Shown: positions 35,301 to 46,589 of the stretch, one piece after another
Layout of the letters: the number at the start of each line of letters is the position of its first letter
Numbering within the stretch: the stretch's first letter is position 1
From: Polydactylus sextarius
Lineage: Eukaryota; Chordata; Actinopteri; Polynemidae
DNA: 64,000 nucleotides
Direction: 5' to 3'
NCBI GenBank assembly: GCA_016801845.1
Contig: CM028917.1
Location: forward strand, 2,908,501-2,972,500
Notes under the pieces: model-generated
What the model was told of the DNA's origin: nothing
The model's input: the letters and a program-made list of their open reading frames with translations, nothing else
Database searches by the model: none
Translations under genes and position numbers: made by a program

Positions 35301-38174
35301 GTCAGTCATACCTTCATTTAATGAAAAATACCCTGAGAGGGACGAGCTGGAGGCTGGTCGGGCAGCCATGTCCTGGAAGCACAACCGCAGTCCACCTCTG
35401 CACCACCTGAGGGTGGAAGTAAATACAAGTGTTAGACATCGGCTCAACGTACCACGTCAGTCAATCAAAAGTAGTCCAAAACAGTAACACTCCAAATAAA
35501 AGTCATACATTGACGTGCCCTAACGAAGAATCAGTAGATGTGTCACATTAAAAATCTTATCATTTTTTATATCCTATTTCATCTGATCTTATTCTTAGTG
35601 CAGAGATTCTTACCTGAATGGCTTACTCTCAGCGTCCGCAGCTCTCTCACATCCAATCAGAAACCCTTAAATTGCTCATACAACATGTAATTAGTGACAA
35701 CAACAATAGTAACAGTAGCAGAAACAATATCAACAACATCCTGTCTTAGCTTATATTCTACCCTGGCTCAAACTATCTTATCTTAATTCAGTTCAATTTA
35801 CTGTTATGTGTATCATCCCAAATCATGAAGAAAAATACATTTATCTCAAGGCACTTGAATTGTAATATTATAGAGTAGAAAACCCCCCAACAGTTCCCAC
35901 AATGAGCAAGCACTTGGTGCAAGTGGAGAGGAAAAACTCCCTTTTAACAGGAAGAAACCTCCAGCAGAACCAGGCTCAGAGTGGACGGTCATCTGCCTCG
36001 ACCGGTTGGGGGCGGGAGGGACAAAATAAAAGAGAGAAAATGGAAATGGAGAGACAGGGAAAGCGGCAACAGCAGCAATATCCTGTTATCCTCTCCTATC
36101 TTGTATCCCAGTTTAGCTCACAGTGTTTTAACCTGTGTCCTCCTTATCTTACTCCAACTTATCCTATTATATATATTATATATTATATCCCATCTAAGTT
36201 TATTGTCTTGCATCTGATTCTTGGCACAGACACTTACCTGAATGACTTACCTTCAGTAGCAGCAGCAGCTCTATTACACCCAATCACAATCCTCAAATTC
36301 CCCACTCACATAAACAGTAACAACAACGGCAGTAGCAGTCCAACGAGTCCACTTGAAGGTCGAGTCCGTCTGAGGGTGGAGACAAATACAAGAGTTAGAA
36401 CCTCAACTCCACTTCTCATACACATACCAGTACCAGTTACACAGTTCATCAACTGCATTAACATAATAACTGTTAGTTATAACTTCATTCAATTAAAAAT
36501 ACCGTGAGGGACGAGCTGGAGGCTGGTCTGGATCCCGGGGTTTGGAAGCACAACTGGCGCCCATTTGAAGGTCGAGCTCACCTGAGGTTGGAAACAAATA
36601 GAAGCGTTAACACCTCTGCTACACTTTTTACATCTGTCAGTCATACCTTCATTTAATTAAAAATACCCTGAGAGGGACGAGCTGGAGGCTGGTCGGGCAG
36701 CCATGTCCTGGAAGCACAACCGCAGTCCACCTCTGCACCACCTGAGGGTGGAAGTAAATACAAGTGTTAGACATCGGCTCAAGCGTACCACGTCAGTCAA
36801 TCAAAAGTAGTCCAAAACAGTAACACTCCAAATAAAAGTCATACATTGGCGTGCTCTAACGAAGAATCAGTAGATGTGTCACATTAAAAATCTTATCATT
36901 TTTTATATCCTATTTCATCTGATCTTATTCTTAGTGCAGAGATTCTTACCTGAATGGCTTACTCTCAGCGTCCGCAGCTCTCTCACATCCAATCAGAAAC
37001 CCTTAAATTGCTCATACAACATGTAATTAGTGACAACAACAATAGTAACAGTAGCAGAAACAATATCAACAACATCCTGTCTTAGCTTATATTCTACCCT
37101 GGCTCAAACTATCTTATCTTAATTCAGTTCAATTTACTGTTATGTGTATCATCCCAAATCATGAAGAAAAATACATTTATCTCAAGGCACTTGAATTGTA
37201 ATATTATAGAGTAGAAAAACCCCCCAACAGTTCCCACAATGAGCAAGCACTTGGTGCAAGTGGAGAGGAAAAACTCCCTTTTAACAGGAAGAAACCTCCA
37301 GCAGAACCAGGCTCAGAGTGGACGGTCATCTGCCTCGACCGGTTGGGGGCGGGAGGACAAAATAAAAAGAGAAAATGGAAATGGAGAGACAGGGAAAGCG
37401 GCAACAGCAGCAATATCCTGTTATCCTCTCCTATCTTGTATCCCAGTTTAGCTCACAGTGTTTTAACCTGTGTCCTCCCTTATCTTACTCCAACTTATCC
37501 CTATTATATATATTATATATTATATCCCATCTAAGTTTATTGTCTTGCATCTGATTCTTGGCACAGACACTTACCTGAATGACTTACCTTCAGTAGCAGC
37601 AGCAGCTCTATTACACCCAATCACAATCCTCAAATTCCCCACTCACATAAACAGTAACAACAACGGCAGTAGCAGTCCAACGAGTCCACTTGAAGGTCGA
37701 GTCCGTCTGAGGGTGGAGACAAATACAAGAGTTAGAACCTCAACTCCACTTCTCATACACATACCAGTACCAGTTACACAGTTCATCAACTGCATTAACA
37801 TAATAACTGTTAGTTATAACTTCATTCAATTAAAAATACCGTGAGGACGAGCTGGAGGCTGGTCTGGATCCCGGGGTTTGGAAGCACAACTGGCTCCCAT
37901 TTGAAGGTCGAGCTCACCTGAGGTTGGAAACAAATAGAAGCGTTAACACCTCTGCTACACTTTTTACATCTGTCAGTCATACCTTCATTTAATGAAAAAT
38001 ACCCTGAGAGGGACGAGCTGGAGGCTGGTCGGGCAGCCATGTCCTGGAAGCACAACCGCAGTCCACCTCTGCACCACCTGAGGGTGGAAGTAAATACAAG
38101 TGTTAGACATCGGCTCAACGTACCACGTCAGTCAATCAAAAGTAGTCCAAAACAGTAACACTCCAAATAAAAGT

Positions 38175-38751
38175 TTACATGTAGATGAATATTTGCCACA
38201 AATACAAACAACATGTTAATACATACCATATGTGCCCCATCAATGTCAGAAAATACTAAAATAAATACCCATCATTATTTTATGAGGCCCAAGTATTTTT
38301 CCAATGTATGTTCTTGTCAATAAAGCAGTCAGTTAAAATGAACTAATCATTTCAGCTCTAGGACACTGGTTGTTTTCTGTGTCTTGTGCCGTAATGATTA
38401 AAGAAAGTTCCTATATGGAACGAAACTTAAAAGGATGGAACGAAACACTGAATCTGACGTAATCAAAAAATCACCATCTTGATTTTTCTATGTAGCCAGT
38501 TTTATAATAACCCGCCTTGTTAGCCACTATCTTCTAACTTTACTGTTTGTTTCTTCAGTAGTTTAAAGTGAGTTTCACAAACAAAGTTTGATAATTAAAA
38601 CCAATCTTCAGTCCCAACAGTTGACAGAATCAGACCTGTTAGCATTAGCGGTTTTACCAGTTAATGTTGGGTTGATGAGGTTGTGAAAGTCTCCAACAGC
38701 GAAATACGTTGAAAACAATATAATTTTAAAACAGAAAAGTGTCAAACTTAC
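38175..38751. other. Spacer between the tandem array and the promoter-like block
   Basis: No coding frame is convincing. It holds a short direct repeat TGGAACGAAAC (about 38417 and 38436) and a GTTCCTATATGGAAC palindrome (about 38408). If the minus-strand promoter at 38752-38990 is used, this stretch would be its first intron; a possible acceptor (minus strand CTAATGCTAACAG) lies at about 38650-38638. Confidence 0.4.
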
Positions 38752-38990
38752 ATTTTCAACGAGAGAAATCCTCCGGTTGCACAGAGTCTGGGTCAATCTG
38801 TGGACGCAGTGTGGTCCGCTGGTTCGAAGTGTTCAGAAGACGCTCGGTTCCGCCTTTTATAGACCGCGTGTGGAACTTGATGACGCACTAGGAGACGAAC
38901 CATGGCAACGGGACACGTCGAGTTCCGGAACAACATGGAAGTTCTGGCGGTTACCAGTCACGTGGACAGGACACGGTTCAGAACCATGAC
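38752..38990 (-). promoter_or_regulatory. CpG-rich stress-type promoter and first exon, minus strand
   Basis: About 18 CpGs lie within roughly 210 bases, in otherwise CpG-poor DNA. On the minus strand there is a CACGTG E-box (38964-38959), a gapped heat-shock-element-like run (38941-38922: inverted TTC/GAA pentamers with one of four not matching), then TATAAAAG (38861-38854) about 60 bases downstream, and a consensus splice donor GTAAGT at 38751-38746. TSS would be near 38830, giving a short first exon of about 80 bases. No coding exon of a known heat-shock gene follows on the minus strand in this window; the transcript would run toward the tandem array. The promoter call rests on motifs only. 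Confidence 0.5.
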
Positions 38991-39459
38991 TCACAATTAC
39001 TATGACGATTATTATTATTAGTACATTATAGATTAAGTACCAATGTGAATCGATGTAAGGTATTTAATGGTATGCAACTGCATAAAGACAATAATTCAAT
39101 TCTATTCAATGTCAAAACTGATGTTTCATATATTTTACAGTACTTGGTGCAGTTAATGAGCAAAATGTAAGAGTATGTAGGATGGTTGTAATGTGGAGTT
39201 AAAAGCTCCGTTATAGCAGTTCATATATAATTATAGAAAGCTGCCTGTATTTATGGTGAGTGAAGCAGTAAATATTGTAGGCTCATTGCATATTGGTACT
39301 TTGCTCTGCGTTTAAAATGTGTCATAAGAATATGTTTTACACAGAGATTAATGACAATCAGCTACAATAACATCAAAGGTTAATTTGATGTTATAGAAGA
39401 TGGCCAAAAAGCTCCATTTTACTTCTCAAACCAGGAAACTCTCTAAGGGATTAACAAAG

Positions 39460-39593
<134 letters not shown>

Positions 39594-39719
39594 CTTCCCT
39601 GTGACCAGTGAAGAAGCTACAACATTCTCCTTCAAAGTAGTAGTAATGATTGACTTAATTCAACGTCAGGAGATGTTTTGTATCAATCCTGGCTTAAACT
39701 TTTCACAGATTTATTTTTA

Positions 39720-39754
<35 letters not shown>

Positions 39755-40643
39755 TTTATCAGAGTTGATTGGAGTGTTATTTTGTCTTCATGGTGTAATT
39801 TTAGATTAGATCAGTGAGTGGAGCTTCCAGATACATGTGTGTTTATTCTACAATCACTGAGACACAGTTACTGCCCTCTGGTGATCTCCATTTTACTAAA
39901 TTTACATTAAATGGGGTGTTGGTTGAAATCCAAGCTGTGTGCTTATTAATGACTGATTCTGTAAAGTTTTGGATTTACTGTACCTCTTTGGATCTAACTC
40001 TCATTTTCATCTTGAATGTTTTTTTTTTTCCAGTTTAAATTATTTAATTGATTAAAAAAAACCATTAACACATGTTTACTTGATCAGGGATCAATTAAAA
40101 AAAATTCCACGTTAGACTCCTCCATGCTACGCCTCTTGAAGATTTCTATTTTTGTGTGTTTTCTAGACCTAGACCTAGTTAGTTTTTGTTGTCACTTCAC
40201 CCTTATCACAAACAATAATTTTGCCTTTTACCCCAGCGTGGTCTGACCTTGCTCAGTTCTGGTTTACTTGCCAAAAGTCTGAGATTTCTGCATATGTAGC
40301 ATCTGCTGCCACTCCAGTTAGATGGAAGCCACGAACCTTTGGTTTATTAGCTCCTACTCAATTTTTCTACTGTATTTTTTTTTCAGAACTTCAGCACCAA
40401 AATGGAAATTCTGCCTTCTACTTACCTCTGTTCCACTAGTGTTATGCAGAAATCTTCAGAGGCAGATATCCCCAAAAAATAATCAGTTTATGTAGCTTGA
40501 TGCCACTCAAGTTAAGCAGAAAAATGTACTGTTGTACTGGAACTGACACTAAAAGACACTCTACGTACAACAAATAAATACATATATATATATAATTAAA
40601 ATCGCAAGTGGTAAACCTGGGTAAACCCCGCTTGTGGTTTTTT

Positions 40644-40647
<4 letters not shown>

Positions 40648-40687
<40 letters not shown>
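40648..40687. repeat. (AT)n microsatellite
   Basis: A pure AT/TA run of about 40 bases immediately precedes the L2-like remnant and may mark its truncated 5' edge. Shorter AT runs occur at about 40582-40595. Confidence 0.9.
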
Positions 40688-40689
<2 letters not shown>

Positions 40690-40690
<1 letters not shown>

Positions 40691-41370
40691 ATCTTGTTTA
40701 GATTATTGCAACTCTCTTTTTATATGTTTGAACAAGGGCTCTTTAAATCATTTGCAGATCGTTCAGATTGCTGTGGCCAGGCTTTTAACTGGTGCACATA
40801 AATGTGAGCACATTACCCCAGTTTAATCTGCCTTACACTGGCTTCCAATCAAACTTCGTATTGATTTTAAGATTTTAGTTTTGACTTTTAGAGCATTAAA
40901 TGGACAAGCCCCAAAATACATTTGTGATCTTTTGCTCAGGACGATCACTGAGGTCGTCAGGTCTAAACCTCTTGGTAGTGCCCAAACTGTGCTACAAAAC
41001 TAGAAGTGACTGTGCTTTCCAGTTGGTCATCCCTCGGTTGTGGAACACCCTACCAGCGTCTCTACTTCTGCATGACTCTGCTGACTCTTTAAAAAACAGC
41101 TAAAGACACTTTTATTTAGACAAGCTTTAAGCTTGATTGGATGCCTTGGTTAAATTGTTTAATTGGTACATTTTTTATATTGTTTTATCTTTATAAGCTT
41201 TTAGCTGACTGTCTCTTTGTTTGTTTATATTATTTTTTAGATGTTTTAAACTGTCACATTATGTTATGTAATATGTGTTGCTTATATTGTCTTTTTCATT
41301 GTAAAGCACTTTGTGATTTTATCTGTGAAAAGTGCTATAGAAATAAAGTTTACTTACTTACTAACTAAAT
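40690..41370 (+). mobile_element. L2/Rex-type LINE 3' end
   Basis: Across frames it reads LDYCNSL, then QIVQIAVARLLTG, EHITPV, LHWLPIKLRIDFKILVLTF and LNGQAPKYI, followed by IPRLWNTLPASL. This is the conserved region after the RT of fish L2-type LINEs. The frame changes near 40945. The tail GTAAAGCACTTTGTGATTTT with GTGCTATAGAAATAAAG, then a short TTAC repeat, is the expected 3' end of such elements. It is 5' truncated and inactive. Confidence 0.85.
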
Positions 41371-41384
41371 TTAGAGTTTTAATT

Positions 41385-41475
41385 TGACATGCCAATTAAC
41401 CCAACCTGCATAGGTCAGGAACTGTAGGAGAATCCAGAGCACCCGCAGAAAACCCAAATAGTTACACCGAGGAGA
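41385..41475. repeat. Teleost dispersed repeat remnant (GCCAATTAACC... type)
   Basis: GCCAATTAACCCAACCTGCA, GAACTGTAGGAGAATCCAGA and GCACCCGCAGAAAACCCAAA match, with decay, the widespread fish repeat encoding GGACTGTGGGAG...GAGGAAACCC. The family name is not certain. Confidence 0.55.
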
Positions 41476-41596
41476 TTATACATAATCTGAAACGGTACTG
41501 AATTCAGTTTTGTGTGGGTGTGAGGGAGGTGGGGGGCATGGGTATTGGTATACATAATGCCTGCTCGCTGCCAACAGTTAGGGGAGCCACATAAGG

Positions 41597-41642
41597 TGGG
41601 TGGGCAGGGGGGTGGTGGGTTGGGGGTTAGGGTTAGGGGGGG
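41597..41642 (+). other. G-rich tract, possible quadruplex
   Basis: At least five runs of three or more G occur within about 46 bases (GGTGGGTGGGCAGGGGGG, then GGTGGTGGGTTGGGGG and GGTTAGGG). The spacing between runs is short enough for an intramolecular G-quadruplex. It sits directly upstream of the gypsy pol remnant. Confidence 0.5.
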
Positions 41643-41649
41643 ACCTGTT

Positions 41650-43240
41650 AGGGTCTAAATTCACTGTGATAACTGATAACAACCCTCTGTGTCATCTGAA
41701 CTCAGCAAAGCTAGGAGCTATTGAATAACACTGGGTAGCTCAGTTAGCTCCTTTTGATTTTGATGCAATTCTAGCCCAGAAGGTGCAACACCTTCGGTGT
41801 CTAGGCGGGTGCATATCCATCTGCAATGTTGTCAGGAAAGGAACAGCTTTACAACCAGATTTGGTCAGTTCAGGTATGAACTGTTGTCATATTAGGCAGG
41901 TTAGGTGTATGACGGTGGTTGAGCATGATGAGGAGGTCACTGATTCTCAGGGTAATACACCAACTCTGCCTGGTTATTCTAAGGATGAGTTGCAACAGTT
42001 TCAGAACACTGATCCTATTATGAAGCTCTTCTGGCATTTCTGGGATCAGGGAAAGAAGCTCACCTTTTAGCAGAGGAAGAGTTTGACCAAGCCCCTAATC
42101 TCCCCTCTCAGACAGTGGCCCAGAGTTAGGGAGGTTGATGGATTGCTGTACCGTGTCATTGATGAAGGGCACCTGGGAGAGTGCCAGCAGCTCATTGTGC
42201 CGGCATGTTTAAAAGATGAGAGTGTTCATGATTGGATGGGGCATCAGGGCATCAGGGCATCAGGGCATAGAGCGTACGCAGAAGTTGTTGAGCCAAAGAT
42301 GTTTCTGGGTTGGGATGCAGTGGGTTAAATGGTGCCAGAGATGTGTACTCACAAGTTGCCACAGCCTGAGATAAGAGCCCCCTATGAAACTTTTTCTATC
42401 TTCACAGCCTCTTGAAGTTGTCGCAGTAGACTTCACTTTGCTAGAGCCTTCCTCTGATGGGCGAGAGAATGTGTTGGTTGTTACCGATGTGTTCTCTAAA
42501 TTCATACAGGCATTCCCAACACGTGACCAAAAAGCTGATACCACTGCAAAGGTCATTCTCAGAGAGTGGTTTATGAAATATGCTGTGCCAGAGAGGCTAC
42601 ATTCAGACCAGGGCAGAAATTTTGAGTGAGGTCATTCACGAGTTAAGTTGTACGGGATGAGAAAAACCTGCATCACACCACATCATCCCCAGGGTAATGC
42701 ACAGTGTAAGCAGTTTAACCGCTTCATGATCTTTTGCGCACCCTACCATCAGAAAAGAAGCGTCGCTGGCCTGAGTTTTTGCCAGAGTTAGTTTATACAT
42801 ACAATGTAACTCCGCATGCAGCACAGGTCACTCACCATATTGCCTGATGTTTGGGGTCCTGTCTCTCTGTTTGGGGAGAGACAGGAGAACGATACAGGTG
42901 AAATGACTGGCAGAGACAATGTGGTTTCAGAGCCTGTGAACATTGATGACCCTGCTGTGTTGCTGGTCAGTGTATCGGAGCCACAGCCTGAGCCACAACA
43001 GGAGCCGACTGCCCCGTGACTCGCAGCCGATCTGCTATGGATATTAAGGTTTTGACACCCACCCCAGCTCCTTGTCGGAGCCAGAGGGCAAACGCTGGGG
43101 TACATTCAAACCCACAGCACCTCCCTAGGTCAGCTTGTAAAGGTATCACTCTGAACCCTGGTGCACTGTCACAGTTGTTGACTATGGGTGTGGGTGCTGT
43201 GTTCTTTAGAGAGGCAGTGAATGAAGGTAAATGAGGTGAG
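41650..43240 (+). pseudogene. Ty3/gypsy pol remnant (RNase H end and integrase)
   Basis: The order is RNase H end (VITDNNPL, about 41670), the linker with a degraded HHCC segment (about 42180-42300), and the integrase core (42384-42629: EVVAVDFTLLEPSSDG, VVTDVFSKF, HSDQGRNFE). The degraded remainder (HHPQGN-like, about 42680) leads to a C-terminal SQRANAG segment (about 43085). Several frame changes and stops interrupt it. The RT and Gag are missing, and no matching LTR pair is evident; a possible 3' LTR with AATAAA near 43525 is unproven. Confidence 0.8.
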
Positions 43241-43244
43241 GAAG

Positions 43245-44090
43245 TGTGGGTCACCTGGGATGGTGCCTTTATAGCAGGGAAGAATGTAGCCAGGTGGGAA
43301 AAGGGGAGCAGTCTGGAAGAAGACACGGATGTCAGAACCATTTTGTTTTACCGCGATACGAACATGCAAGGTTGTTTTTGGACATTGTTGACCATTTTGA
43401 GAAAAATATATTATAAAGTGGATTGAGTGGCGTGGAATATCAGGTGATGGACATTTAAAAATAATTCATGACCACGTTTTGTGAACTGTTATGTACTGAT
43501 GCCTTTGTATTTGTTTGATATGTAATAAATTGCAGATCAGAGTCTCTGTTCGACATGAGGGCTTAGATGCCATCTCGTTTTGTGTTCTTGGGCAGATGCA
43601 CATGTCAGTAGGCCTATATGTAAGTTTACACATTCATTGTTAGTATATTAATGTCTGTGAATTTAAAGTTGTTTACAGTGAATTTCTGTGGTGTTTGCAT
43701 CACAGGGATGAGCTGTTATAGTTATTTTTGCACTCCTTTGTAATAGAAGAATCTTATTGTTTTGGCTTTATTTTATTCTTTTATTTTTCACATAAAATAA
43801 ATACCCCAAAACAAGATTTCTGTATCATGTGCTGTCTTATTTTGCCAGGCTACAATATAATGTACTGTATGGTGATGAACAGTGATGAACTTTCAGTGAA
43901 CTTTCAACCCAGTCTATTGAAAGAGCTTTAAATACATCAGTACTGTAAACTTGCAATGTCAAAACTACAGTAAGAATATATGTTGCAATAATAACCCACT
44001 CGACTACATATCTTTCATGTATTGAAGTATCAAAAAAAAAAAAAACGACTTCTTCCCACAAAAATGTCAACCTGTGATTGCTGTTCTCGC
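43245..44090. other. Spacer without recognisable genes
   Basis: AT-rich sequence follows the gypsy remnant. AATAAA hexamers occur (about 43525 and 43797), but no gene, splice set or complete element is visible. Confidence 0.4.
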
Positions 44091-44094
44091 TTCT

Positions 44095-45150
44095 TCCATA
44101 GAAAGTCTTTTTAGAAAGTTAACACAACGACAAAGAAAGACTTCCGCTTAAAACTATAAAATTGCCATGAGTAGGCAATTCATGGCAATTTTGAATCCGT
44201 GCATGGTTCGTTCATTTATTATTCCATTTCCAAACCAAAACCAAAAAGCGATTTGACATGCAGTTAAATTTTAATGTGATAAGCGCAGGGCTTCGATGTT
44301 CCATTTCATTATGTATTTTCACAAACTCAGTTCAATCAAAGTCCTTCTAGATGTCTCTGGTTCAGTCAGTGCAGAGGATCTCATCACTGAGAAGATAGGG
44401 ATGATCTTCCAGGTAAATTTATTAGATTCATTTACATTATTTGGTTATTTGAATTTACCATGACTCATGGCATGAGCAATGTTGGAGGCGACTATACAAT
44501 CAGAGATATGGCTGCCACCAGCTTTGTTATACTGGTCAGGCCTTCGTAGTCATCCTTAGAGTCCACACGAAGCACGTGCACACACAGTATTGAAAAAAGT
44601 TGTCCTCCGGGAGCTCTGGTTTCTCCCACCACCAAAAACATGCAACACTGAGCAAATTGCCACTCGTAGGTGTGGATGTGAGTGTGAATGGTTGTTCGTC
44701 TATATGTGGCCCTGCGATGAGCTGGCAACCATCCAGGATCTACCCTGCCTTTGCCTGTAAGCAGCTGGGATAGGCTCCAGTCCCCCCCCAAACCCGAGTG
44801 CAGGATAAAGGGGTAGAAAATGGATAGATAGAAACAGGATAATGAATGAATGAACCATGAATGGATTCTCCTGCTGGTGAAACGGATGCAGTGCACATCT
44901 TTTGGAGTGCTTTTAACGCTTTCAAATCAAGAAACACATTTTAAACATTTTCGAACACTGTAATTATATATTAGAACCAGTAATGACAGGTGATGTAAAG
45001 ACATTAATTATTATTATATACAAAAATATTTATGAATGTTAAATCAATTATTCACCTGAATTATTAGTCACCTGTTAGAAAAGAACAATGTACAATAGGA
45101 AAAAAATAAATGGGGTCTCTCTTCAGTGACTCATTGGGTCTTTCATTTTG
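44095..45150 (+). repeat. Dispersed repeat, second copy (interrupted)
   Basis: The left part (44095-44290) and the right part (44850-45150) together correspond to 9100-9495, and 44205-44290 also matches 2525-2660 in inverted orientation (a TTCATT.ATTATTCCATTTCC segment and GTGATAAGCGC). A perfect 12-bp inverted repeat (AAATTGCCATGA, 44159-44170 with 44180-44191) lies in the left part. About 560 bases, including another teleost repeat, separate the two parts. Confidence 0.5.
44600..44835. repeat. Widespread teleost dispersed repeat
   Basis: TCTCCCACCACCAAAAACATG, GTGAATGGTTGTTCGTCTAT, GGCCCTGCGATGAGCTGGC and GCAGCTGGGATAGGCTCCAG, ending near GTAGAAAATGGATAGATAG, are a well-known fish repeat string. 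It sits inside the repeat at 44095-45150. Confidence 0.75.
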
Positions 45151-45607
45151 ACTGTCTCTTTGTTCACTTCTTCTATTCTATTTATAGAAACTATTTATTG
45201 TTACACTAGCACTGGGTTTTAAAAACAACACTTCTTTGTTGACAGCGTCATGTGCCGTCTTGAGATACAACCAATTACCACCAAGTCAACCTAAAACCAA
45301 GACCTACCCCTGGACAGGGACTTTTTTTCGGCCCCTAAAAGGTTCCTCAGTCTGGCCTCTCAGGAACTGTTCCTCTGGTGGAGACACACCAACGGCCGAG
45401 TTCCTGTATTATTACCCGGAGGTTCCTGTGGTGGAAACAGACTTACCAGAGGCTTTAGTAACTGTTATGATGCACCACCTGCAGAGCGCCACCAGAGGGT
45501 GCAGTTGGTCTGCAGGTCTGATCTCCTGCCAAACAGGATGTGAGGAAGTCAGGTTCAGGGGGAGGAGGACAAGTTGGGACTGGCAGGTCAGGGAGAGGCG
45601 GGGTCAC

Positions 45608-45613
<6 letters not shown>

Positions 45614-45648
<35 letters not shown>
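45614..45648. repeat. (GA)n microsatellite
   Basis: A pure GA tract of about 35 bases. The glutamate/arginine open frame across it is a by-product of the repeat. Confidence 0.9.
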
Positions 45649-45657
<9 letters not shown>

Positions 45658-45689
45658 GAACCTGTTTCAGTGATTTGGACTCGCCCCTT

Positions 45690-45740
45690 CAGGAGCAGCA
45701 AACACAAAGAGCAGGATGTTGGATCTGATTTCTGCTGCAG
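45690..45740 (+). other. Possible untranslated first exon of the RhoGAP gene
   Basis: The stretch ends in TTTCTGCTGCAG followed by gtaaaac at 45741, a usable splice donor. The exon carrying the start codon begins after a good acceptor (ctcttttag, ending 48630), so at least one upstream exon must exist, and this is the best candidate I see. The promoter is not identified. Confidence 0.3.
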
Positions 45741-46589
45741 GTAAAACTCTGATTTCTCCTCCCTTTGAACTCCCTGTCGCTTAGTTTCAGCTTTTATCAC
45801 ACTTCCAATTTGTTTTACAACAAAAACCTGAAAAAAATCACCTTCACTGTATTTGTGAAAACATATATTATGGAATCTGAACCTGTTCACACACCTACGT
45901 TACAGGGACTGTGTGTTGGAATGTGTCACTGTGTGTGTATGTGTGTTGGAATGTGTTACCGTGTGTATGTGTTTTCCCTGCTTTACTTTACATCTATGTT
46001 TAGTTTGATTTATGTCTATTCTGTTGTGTTTCCTGTGACGCTGACATTGCTTCATGTTGAAATGATCGTGATGTCATTGAGTTTTATTTCAAAAACTGAA
46101 AAACAAAAGATAAAAGAAGCAATACAAACTGGAAACTAAGTTTTTTCCACTTTTTCCTCTTTGTCACATCTATAATATGAGATAGAAACTATCTGAATTT
46201 AATCCAAACATCCAAACCTTGTACATTATGTACCAAGAATCCAAATTTTACACCTGACTGTTTATAATCAGTTTTTGAGCAGAAAATAAACCTAATGTCG
46301 TTCATCCTTTATCACACCATGATTCTGCCTTTCGCCTATTTGATCTGATGTCAATTGCATGGTCCAGGTATTGTCTGATAAACGCTCAGTCTTTCCTGTG
46401 AGAAGTTTCCAGGTACTATTTTAAGAGGTTTTGCGAATTCTTGAGGAATCATCAGTGGCCCTTCAAGTTATTCCAACAAGTTTTATGTGAGCAAGTGTAA
46501 TGTTGTTGTGTTTTTTTATGAATTAAAGCTGGCTAAACAGACACCAACACTTGACAACCAAAAAGAGAACAGTTTCAGTGGGTTTATCT

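Larger units (their letters stand above)
24924..38174. repeat. Tandem array of a 1337-bp unit, about 9.9 copies
   Basis: The same sequence recurs head to tail. Using the ATGAGCAAGCACTT anchor, the copies start at 25208, 26545, 27881, 29219, 30554, 31892, 33227, 34567, 35902 and 37239, with spacings of 1335-1340. By eye, inner copies differ at only about one position per hundred, mostly single-base indels in homopolymers and a variable TATATA tract. The first copy is the most diverged: it has GGCGACAGTGG where the others have GGTGCAAGTGG, and extra A-rich sequence. The last copy is cut off at 38174. Open frames up to about 200 codons occur in some copies but are broken by indels in others, so I find no evidence for a protein. 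Confidence 0.97.

Noticed and set aside
25208..38118. Open frames of 70-200 codons in the array copies (plus strand MSKHL...; minus strand MSRCL...)
   Set aside because: Frames shift between copies through one-base indels, both strands are open equally, residues are low-complexity, and no domain is visible. Repetition of one sequence explains their number.
24924..38174. CRISPR-like array or gene cluster
   Set aside because: The period is 1337 bases with no unique spacers, in vertebrate DNA. It is a tandem repeat.
38777..38989. 70-codon plus-strand frame over the CpG-rich block
   Set aside because: It reads across the TATA box and promoter motifs of the opposite strand and matches no family.
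45236..45673. 145-codon frame upstream of the RhoGAP gene
   Set aside because: It ends in a GA-repeat translation, has no recognisable domain and no splice or start support.
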